From assembly GCA_938030835.1 (NCBI GenBank), contig CALHID010000088.1:1-11765 (forward strand): a stretch of DNA of 11,765 bases. Reading direction: 5' to 3'. The notes beneath the pieces were generated by a model, which saw nothing but the letters and a program-made list of their open reading frames with translations, had not been told where the DNA came from and searched no databases. Positions within the stretch are counted from its first letter, which is position 1. Every line of letters begins with the position of its first letter. Of the stretch, positions 1 through 5,646 are shown one piece after another. A program made the translations under genes and the position numbers. The stretch comes from an uncultured Actinomyces sp. Its GTDB lineage: Bacteria; Actinomycetota; Actinomycetes; Actinomycetales; Actinomycetaceae.

Positions 1-1076
1 GTGTCACTCACCAGTTTTCGCTCATCGAGCAGTCCAACTTCATCACTGAGGAAGCCTGTGAGTCTCTCCCAGTGGCATTGGAATGGTCTCGCGTCACCTA
101 CAGCGCCTCACCAACCTCAACTCGATGCACCATCGAAACCGATTTCAATCGCCATGTGAACCCCTATGTAGCTGTCGATCAGAATCGAAGCGTAACTTTT
201 GCTGCTCGCCCCATCGCGCTTGAAGACCTTGGCCTTGAACTTCCCGAGGACACGACTCTCACCTACCAGTCCGTGAGCCTTTCAGGAAGAGGGTTCCACG
301 CAACACGGGTAAAGGAGGGAGCAGAAACCCGCCAGGACAGCACAGGTGATAACGTCTCCTGGAAAAAAATCGGAAAGGATGTCGTCGCCGCTGAGGGGAC
401 TATCGACGTCGACAACGATTTCCACACTCAAGAACGCAAGACCTATCAAGGTATCGAAGCCGTTGATATGCCGGGCGATTTGCAAGATGCTTCCGCTACT
501 GTCAAAGCAAATGCAAGCAGCTCTAACAGCCCGTCCCCTTCTTCGAAGTCAGCGCGTTCAAGCGCAGGCTCCTCGGGAATGATGTCCGACCTCATGCAAT
601 TCCTCATTCGCTTGCTCCCAGCGATCGTCGTATTTGGCGGCGCGACGTTTATAACAAGGTATTCCGCTCGCCGGCGTCGCAAGAACAAGTATCAGAGCGG
701 TGGATTCCCATTACGTGTTCCTACACCACTTCCCTCCCACAGCACGCCGGGAGCTTCTTCACAGACGCCAAGCCCCTTCAGCGTGAGCGGAAAGGATGCC
801 TCTACCAGCGGGTTCTCAACAGGATCGCAGGCCCCCACAACCAGCACGCCCCACGGCACTGTGCCCGCCGATCCCCGCCTCGCACCCAGCGATCCCAATC
901 CGGCCTCGGCCTCGCAAATTCCGACGTCACCCTCGCCTGCTACGTCTTCGGAGCCTTACAACCCCTATGCGCCCTCCCCTGATCCCGCTTCTTCCCTGCC
1001 CCCAGCGGCAAGTCCCGCGGAAGCCGCCGATTCAGCACCAGACCCGTACTCGACCGACTGGCGAAATTCCCTCTAG
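1..1076 (+). CDS. LppM-like ectodomain/TM protein, paralog 1 (5' partial)
   Basis: The reading frame is open to the window edge (first whole codon at position 3). The residues before the GTG at 72 (VTHQFSLIEQ, then ITEEACESLP) align with the other family members, for example gene 5's SVTHEVTV and TEEACQASP. The GTG at 72 is therefore an internal codon, and the signal peptide lies upstream of the window. Visible parts are: the C-x22-C pair (codons at 57 and 126); the NPYVAVD core; the LEDLGLELP segment; the juxtamembrane FHTQER...AVDMPGDL motif; a Ser-rich linker; one transmembrane helix (about 600-655) followed by an RRRRK stop-transfer patch; and a Pro/Ser/Thr-rich tail of about 135 residues ending in DPYSTDWRNSL. 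It is most like paralog 2, which follows after 9 bases with its Shine-Dalgarno touching this stop codon, so the two are co-transcribed. No catalytic motif is seen and the function is unknown. Confidence 0.85.
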   Translation, partial: VTHQFSLIEQSNFITEEACESLPVALEWSRVTYSASPTSTRCTIETDFNRHVNPYVAVDQNRSVTFAARPIALEDLGLELPEDTTLTYQSVSLSGRGFHATRVKEGAETRQDSTGDNVSWKKIGKDVVAAEGTIDVDNDFHTQERKTYQGIEAVDMPGDLQDASATVKANASSSNSPSPSSKSARSSAGSSGMMSDLMQFLIRLLPAIVVFGGATFITRYSARRRRKNKYQSGGFPLRVPTPLPSHSTPGASSQTPSPFSVSGKDASTSGFSTGSQAPTTSTPHGTVPADPRLAPSDPNPASASQIPTSPSPATSSEPYNPYAPSPDPASSLPPAASPAEAADSAPDPYSTDWRNSL

Positions 1077-1085
1077 GAGCACCTC

Positions 1086-2120
1086 ATGCTTTTTTCTTTC
1101 CCGAGGCCGGCAGCGCGCTCTTTCTTTGCCTGTGCTTTTGCGTGTGGGTTCCTTATCACGATTGGCTTGTCTGCCCCTACTCATGCTCAAGAGCAAGAGG
1201 TCTCGATTATTGAAAGCGTGTACGTACGCAGTAGCGGACGTAGCCAATACGAGCTATCGGTCTTTGACCGCACTCAAACCATGACCGAAGCTGCCTGCGA
1301 GGCAGTCCCCTTGGCTCAACAGTGGTCGGTTGTCGAATTCGAAGCCAATTCTTCTTACAACTATTGCCACATCGAAACCGATTTCAACCGACACAAGAAT
1401 CCCTATGTGGCGGTTGACTCAAGTGGACACGTCACTTTCGCCGCACAGCCTGTGAAAATTGAAGACCTCAACCTCGGTCTTCCCAGCAATACCGTTGTTT
1501 CTTCGCATCGGTTTTCTTTGATGGGGCGGAACCTGAAAACATCACTTGTGAGCGAAGGTGCCTCAGTGCGTCGCGATGATTCTGGCGACACCATTAACTG
1601 GGACGAGGTTTCTGAAGAAGTGGTCGCTGCCGAAGGAACGGTGGAAATCGACAACCGCTTCCGCACTCAAGAACGCGAGGAATTTAACGGCATTAGCGCT
1701 GTTGAAGTGCCCACTGATCTCCAGGCCCCCAGTGTCACGACTCCGTCCACCAGCAATGTTCAAGGAACCGGGGCGCTAGGGCGCCCACTCTATGGAACTC
1801 CAGGTATGCATTTGGTTCTTTTCTCCTGTGTATTCATCACCGCCGTTCTCGTGGTGATTTCTGCAGTTTTGATCTCACGCAGGAGGAAAAAGAAGGCCGG
1901 CTTCTACCAAGGTGGTTTCACCTCATACCAAGCTGGAGTGCCCTTCCCCCAACCATACGGTTCGACGACGCCCACAGGCACCTATACGCCGACCAGTATG
2001 GGCACACAGGCAGGATCAGGACCCACTTCGCCCTACCAGGGTTCGACCTCCGCTGGCACGCAACCGCCTTCTCCCTCTTCAACCGGCTGGCGCAACCCAT
2101 TTGAGCCGCCAAAGAACTGA
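1086..2120 (+). CDS. LppM-like ectodomain/TM protein, paralog 2
   Basis: This 344-residue protein is predicted to be a type I membrane protein. A Sec signal peptide covers residues 1-34 (hydrophobic core, cut after PTHA, no convincing lipobox). The ectodomain spans about 35-230, with Cys71 and Cys94 probably forming a disulfide. It carries the family core motifs TMTEAAC, FNRHKNPYVAVD, EDLNLGLP and FRTQER...AVEVPTDL. The membrane helix is about residues 243-264, then RRRKKK, then an 80-residue Gly/Thr/Pro/Ser-rich tail ending STGWRNPFEPPKN. The start is ATG, with AGGAG at 1075-1079 overlapping the previous stop, so it is translationally linked to paralog 1. The beta-rich ectodomain with this cysteine pattern resembles the LppM domain of mycobacteria; that is inference from pattern. 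No enzyme motif or LPXTG sorting signal is present, and the function is unknown. Confidence 0.88.
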   Translation: MLFSFPRPAARSFFACAFACGFLITIGLSAPTHAQEQEVSIIESVYVRSSGRSQYELSVFDRTQTMTEAACEAVPLAQQWSVVEFEANSSYNYCHIETDFNRHKNPYVAVDSSGHVTFAAQPVKIEDLNLGLPSNTVVSSHRFSLMGRNLKTSLVSEGASVRRDDSGDTINWDEVSEEVVAAEGTVEIDNRFRTQEREEFNGISAVEVPTDLQAPSVTTPSTSNVQGTGALGRPLYGTPGMHLVLFSCVFITAVLVVISAVLISRRRKKKAGFYQGGFTSYQAGVPFPQPYGSTTPTGTYTPTSMGTQAGSGPTSPYQGSTSAGTQPPSPSSTGWRNPFEPPKN

Positions 2121-2228
2121 GCGTTTTCTACCGATACAGCTGGAGTCCTCCTCGACCTCACCCCACACAGGAGGGCACACTCCCACTAGACTGGCCACAG
2201 CCTCGGCAATGATCTTGGAAGGACTCAT

Positions 2229-3440
2229 ATGCGATCCACTCTGACGCGACGCGTGGCGCGCCTGCTGGGTATGTCAGCCTGCACGTTCCTAGTTGCTGGT
2301 AGTGCCTCCACGCTGATCGCGACACCTGCACTCGCTGACAGCGCCTATGTCTCCATTATCGAGAGCGTCACCTTCGCTGATATTGGATTCATCAGCTATG
2401 AACTCAACATCATGGATTCTTCTCAGACCATGACCGAAGAGGCGTGCCGTTCTCTGCCCCAGTCGAAAGCCAGCGCGAAAATAACCTTTTCAAACGACAA
2501 TAAGCTGTCCTATTGCAGGATTAGCGCCACTTTCGTGGGTAATAATCCCTACCTAGCGATCAATAAACAGGGCGATTTCACCTTTGCCGCACGCCCGGTA
2601 GCCCCTGAGGACCTCCATCTTTCTTTCCCCGCGGATACAGATTTCAAAGGCATGCGTTCGATCACTTTCAGCGCACCGAACGCCGCAGTTACCCAGCTTT
2701 CATCAGGGGGTTCTATTGACGATGGTTTTAATCACTGGGTCATTGTTAAGTGGAGCGGTGATGCAGTAAATGCTCCCGTCGCAGCTATTGGCACGGTCAA
2801 GGTGCACTCAAATTTCCACCCGATCGAGCGCATGGAGAACTGGGGTATTTCACCAGTTGATGTGCCTAGTGACCTCACGACCGTCAATCAAGCGACCTCG
2901 GCTCCGTCCAAAGCCGCGTCGCGACGGACAACACGTTCTCAGAATTCAAGCTCCACGCCTGGCGTCATTTCGCTTTTTGACACCGTCTTGAGTTCGCTTC
3001 AAAAATATGGTGGTCTTCCCGCAGTCATCATCTTTATCGCGATTGTCTGGGGCTTCGACTCACTCAAAAAGAAGAGGAAGAAGCAAAAGAAAGCCGAACC
3101 CTCGCCATTCAGTATTCCCCAGTACTACGAGCCAGCTCGTCCGCCTGCCCAGCCCAGCTCAGAGAATCCTTTTGAGGTGAGTTCTCAGCCCGTTACCGAG
3201 GCCGAGGCCTCCACTGCGCTCCACTATCCCGAGCCCTCCCCATCCCCGACCCCGCTGGAACGCAATCCCTTCTCCTTAGAGTCTGCGTCCAGCACCCCGG
3301 ACATTCCTTCGATTCCCGAGGCGGCATCGGCAGCCGAGGCCGCGGATGATCCTTTCTGGTCATCTTCTTCCCCACAGGGTGGGGCTGCATCAAGCAAAGA
3401 CTCAGAGGGACGCAATCGTTTTGCGCCACCGGAGGAATGA
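2229..3440 (+). CDS. LppM-like ectodomain/TM protein, paralog 3
   Basis: A 403-residue paralog. The signal peptide is residues 1-36 (cut after TPALA), followed by an ectodomain with Cys73 and Cys96 in the family spacing. Core motifs are TMTEEAC, NNPYLAINKQGDFTFAARP, EDLHLSFP and FHPIER...PVDVPSDL. The membrane helix is about 261-276, rather short, flanked by a very basic KKKRKKQKK patch. The 127-residue tail is Pro/Ser/Glu-rich and repeats aromatic motifs: PSPFS, ENPFEV, RNPFSL, DDPFW and a final GRNRFAPPEE. It is more acidic than the other tails. The ATG is preceded by GGAAGGA at 2217-2222. The 108-base gap from paralog 2 is the widest in the array, so a private promoter is possible, but no good -35/-10 pair was found. 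The stop codon lies inside a perfect hairpin. Confidence 0.87.
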   Translation: MRSTLTRRVARLLGMSACTFLVAGSASTLIATPALADSAYVSIIESVTFADIGFISYELNIMDSSQTMTEEACRSLPQSKASAKITFSNDNKLSYCRISATFVGNNPYLAINKQGDFTFAARPVAPEDLHLSFPADTDFKGMRSITFSAPNAAVTQLSSGGSIDDGFNHWVIVKWSGDAVNAPVAAIGTVKVHSNFHPIERMENWGISPVDVPSDLTTVNQATSAPSKAASRRTTRSQNSSSTPGVISLFDTVLSSLQKYGGLPAVIIFIAIVWGFDSLKKKRKKQKKAEPSPFSIPQYYEPARPPAQPSSENPFEVSSQPVTEAEASTALHYPEPSPSPTPLERNPFSLESASSTPDIPSIPEAASAAEAADDPFWSSSSPQGGAASSKDSEGRNRFAPPEE

Positions 3441-3459
3441 CCCCGGATGCACGGGGTCA
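3438..3459 (+). repeat. Perfect 8-bp hairpin over the stop codon of paralog 3
   Basis: The arms TGACCCCG (3438-3445) and CGGGGTCA (3452-3459) are exact reverse complements around the six-base loop GATGCA. The left arm includes the TGA stop. No U-run follows on either strand, so this is not a standard intrinsic terminator. It may be an intercistronic mRNA stability or processing stem that sets the ratio of paralogs 3 and 4. Confidence 0.6.
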
Positions 3460-3482
3460 CAGCAGCGGGACATCAAAAAACT

Positions 3483-3487
3483 AAGGA
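3483..3487 (+). promoter_or_regulatory. Shine-Dalgarno site that fixes the start of paralog 4
   Basis: AAGGA lies 7 bases before the ATG at 3495. The upstream in-frame ATG at 3447 sits in the loop of the intercistronic hairpin with no SD, and starting there would put 16 non-signal residues in front of a normal signal peptide. Confidence 0.7.
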
Positions 3488-3494
3488 ATTACTC

Positions 3495-4457
3495 ATGAGG
3501 ACATCTACTTCCAGAAGAAATCGCATTTTGCTCAGCATTGCGGCCTGTGTGCTCATGATTTCCTGTTCCTTATTCGGGGCAACGCCCACTCATGCTGTTC
3601 GCAATCAGGCGGAGATCAGAGAGTTTTTCATTATTTTGTCGGACGGCAATGTCAGTCATACCATTACGGTTGTCGACTATTCAAAGACGCTCACCCAAGA
3701 CGCTTGCGGCGCATCTCCCATGGTCCAGCAATGGTCTCAGACTCGATTCACCGATGACTCATATTTGACCCAATGCGCAATTACTACGGATTTTAAGCGT
3801 GCAACAAACCCGTACGTTGGCGTCGATCAGGATGGAAAGGTGACCTTTGCTACGGCTCCACTGGAGCTCAAAGACCTCGTCCTTGGCCTTCCCGAAGACA
3901 TTTCCGTGATAGCACGTCGAGTTGACTTCACTGGACCCTACCTAACCATCACAAAGGGCACGAAAGGCTCGGAACTTGTCGAGAGCAATCCCACCAGCGA
4001 TTCCGTGAGATGGATTAATGACCTCGATTCTGTTGTCGGCGCCGAAGGATTCATCCAAGGTTCTTCTTCTTATTCCCACCCGATTGAGCGCAAAGATTTC
4101 AACGAACTTACGGCCGTTCCAGTACCGACCGAAATGACGGATTTTCCGCATTCACGCACTATTGCGGCGCCGACGCAATACACTCCTTCGTCTACAGCAA
4201 GCTCGCCATCACCCTTTAGTCTTGAGTGGCTGATCAACCGGGTCATCAACCCCGTAATCGGCGTGGGACTGGGGGGGTTTTTCGTGTGGTGCATGTGGTG
4301 CATACTGAAGAAAGGTCTAGAACGAAATAAGACTCAGGCGGGGACCCTTGCCTCCTCGGACTACCAAGCCCAATCTTCGGCGCCCCCCGCACCCACCCCG
4401 ACTGTTCAAGAACCTCACAATCCTTTCGATTCGGAGTGGCGTAGTCCTTCGGCTTAA
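3495..4457 (+). CDS. LppM-like ectodomain/TM protein, paralog 4
   Basis: The start at 3495 (320 residues) is preferred over ATG 3447 because of the AAGGA site and the signal peptide (MRTSTSRRNR basic end, hydrophobic core, cut after ATPTHA at residue 34). A weak lipobox-like LMISC at residues 20-24 is an alternative processing site. The ectodomain has Cys71 and Cys94, TLTQDAC, FKRATNPYVGVD, KDLVLGLP and a modified juxtamembrane SHPIER...AVPVPTEM. PSPFSLEW precedes the membrane helix (about 253-271, with GVGLGGFFVWCMWCIL). The 49-residue tail is the shortest of the array and ends EPHNPFDSEWRSPSA. A G7-T5 run (4271-4282) lies in the helix codons. It is closest to paralog 5. Function is unknown. 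Confidence 0.87.
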   Translation: MRTSTSRRNRILLSIAACVLMISCSLFGATPTHAVRNQAEIREFFIILSDGNVSHTITVVDYSKTLTQDACGASPMVQQWSQTRFTDDSYLTQCAITTDFKRATNPYVGVDQDGKVTFATAPLELKDLVLGLPEDISVIARRVDFTGPYLTITKGTKGSELVESNPTSDSVRWINDLDSVVGAEGFIQGSSSYSHPIERKDFNELTAVPVPTEMTDFPHSRTIAAPTQYTPSSTASSPSPFSLEWLINRVINPVIGVGLGGFFVWCMWCILKKGLERNKTQAGTLASSDYQAQSSAPPAPTPTVQEPHNPFDSEWRSPSA

Positions 4458-4501
4458 ATCGACCCCTAACGCTCGCACATCCTTGAATCTAAGCTCACCT
4501 T

Positions 4502-4506
4502 GAGGA
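4502..4506 (+). promoter_or_regulatory. Shine-Dalgarno site that fixes the start of paralog 5
   Basis: GAGGA lies 5 bases before the ATG at 4512. The alternative in-frame TTG at 4500 overlaps this site, so it cannot be the start served by it. Confidence 0.65.
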
Positions 4507-4511
4507 AATTT

Positions 4512-5564
4512 ATGCACCCCTATCACCGACACCTTCACCGCCTGCAGACTGGGACGGCTGTGTGCGCATCTGTCATCGCGCTGTCACTTTTTGCCGCTAC
4601 CCCTGGTTATAGCGCCGAAAACGAAGCAAAAATTGACGAAGTCTTCACAATTCGGGAACCAAATTCGGTGACGCACGAAGTAACGGTGCACGATTTCTCG
4701 AAGACACTGACTGAAGAGGCCTGCCAAGCTTCTCCCCTTGCGCTGGATTGGTCGTCGGTGACCTTTACTCAAGCGACATATTCGAACGATTGCACGATGC
4801 GCACGGAATTTAATCGCTACGCGAATCCCTATGTTGGCATCGACGAAGACGGGAAGTTAACATTCGCTACTTCACCACTGACCTTGGAGAAGCTGTCTTT
4901 GGGTCTTCCCGAAAATACAGTCGTCGCACGTCAGAGCGTCACGCTTTCAGGGTTTTACATGCGTTTCATTAAAACCAGTAGCGGCGCTCAGATGGATGAC
5001 AGTAACCCCAACTTCAGTACCGTGGAGTGGATAAATATCCAGACCCCCACCTTCGCTGCTGAGGGGATTGTAGAGAAAGCCGCGAATTTCCACACCATCG
5101 AACGCAAAAACTTCAATGGGGTTGTAGCAGTCCCCATGCCAACGAATCTTCAAGACGCGTCGTACGCGCGTCGCACTACCGCTACAAGTTCACCCACGAC
5201 TCAATCAGAATCGTCCTCGTCCCCCGGATCATTCACCCGACTGGTTCTGGCGATGACGGGGAGCATCTTATTTCCGGCAACTGTGATCATTCTCTTGCGT
5301 ACGTGGTTCGACAGACGTCAGAAGCGCAAGGCCAAAACGAAGACTCCCACACCTCCGTCCCCCTTCAGTTCCTCTTCTATTCCAAGCGCGATGGGGTCTT
5401 CTGCTCGCACTTCCCCAAATCCTTTCGCGACGGATTGGGAAGGTGAAACGGATACAACAGGCGTTGCTCAGGGACACTCCGAAAAACCGGGTTCTTCATC
5501 CACTGAATTCCCCGGAGCCCCTGGAGATTCACCGCGAAATCCCTATGGGCCACCGACTAGCTAA
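4512..5564 (+). CDS. LppM-like ectodomain/TM protein, paralog 5
   Basis: A 350-residue paralog started at ATG 4512 rather than TTG 4500. The signal peptide is His/Arg-rich at its N-end (MHPYHRHLHR) and is cut after GYSA at about residue 35. Cys71 and Cys94 keep the C-x22-C spacing. Other family motifs are TLTEEAC, FNRYANPYVGID, EKLSLGLP and FHTIER...AVPMPTNL. A Ser/Thr linker is followed by the membrane helix (about 244-262) and the basic patch RRQKRKAK. The 88-residue tail contains PSPFS, PNPFATDWEGE and a C-terminal SPRNPYGPPTS. That last motif recurs as SRNPYGPAS inside the tail of paralog 6. Spacing to paralog 4 is 54 bases with no terminator. Function is unknown. Confidence 0.88.
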   Translation: MHPYHRHLHRLQTGTAVCASVIALSLFAATPGYSAENEAKIDEVFTIREPNSVTHEVTVHDFSKTLTEEACQASPLALDWSSVTFTQATYSNDCTMRTEFNRYANPYVGIDEDGKLTFATSPLTLEKLSLGLPENTVVARQSVTLSGFYMRFIKTSSGAQMDDSNPNFSTVEWINIQTPTFAAEGIVEKAANFHTIERKNFNGVVAVPMPTNLQDASYARRTTATSSPTTQSESSSSPGSFTRLVLAMTGSILFPATVIILLRTWFDRRQKRKAKTKTPTPPSPFSSSSIPSAMGSSARTSPNPFATDWEGETDTTGVAQGHSEKPGSSSTEFPGAPGDSPRNPYGPPTS

Positions 5565-5583
5565 GCACTCTGCTCCAGCATTT

Positions 5584-5611
5584 TTGCCACACTAAAACAA
5601 TTCGATATGCT
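5584..5611 (+). promoter_or_regulatory. Possible sigma-70-type promoter before paralog 6
   Basis: TTGCCA (5584-5589) and TATGCT (5606-5611) are separated by 16 bases. They match the -35 consensus in 5 of 6 positions and the -10 consensus in 4 of 6. A start near 5618 would give a leader of about 30 bases. It lies in the 82-base gap that precedes the most divergent member. By eye only. Confidence 0.35.
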
Positions 5612-5633
5612 TGCAGAAGCTTGATTCAATTTC

Positions 5634-5639
5634 GAAGGA
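5634..5639 (+). promoter_or_regulatory. Shine-Dalgarno site that fixes the start of paralog 6
   Basis: GAAGGA is 7 bases before ATG 5647. The in-frame TTG at 5611 lies upstream of this site and would add 12 residues before a complete signal peptide. Confidence 0.65.
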
Positions 5640-5646
5640 TGTCTCA

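Noticed and set aside
796..1284. Plus-strand frame bridging paralogs 1 and 2
   Set aside because: It is a Pro/Arg-rich shadow frame that runs through the tail of one real gene and the signal peptide of the next.
2145..2176. Possible stem CCTCCT/AGGAGG between paralogs 2 and 3
   Set aside because: Six pairs with a 16-base loop and no T-run; too weak to call a terminator.
3552..3569. Lipobox LMISC in the signal peptide of paralog 4
   Set aside because: Met at -3 is atypical, and the ATPTHA cleavage site shared in position with paralog 2 explains the signal peptide better; the other paralogs have no lipobox.
5570..5585. Small stem TGCT/AGCA followed by T5 after paralog 5
   Set aside because: A four-base stem with a two-base loop cannot form a stable hairpin.
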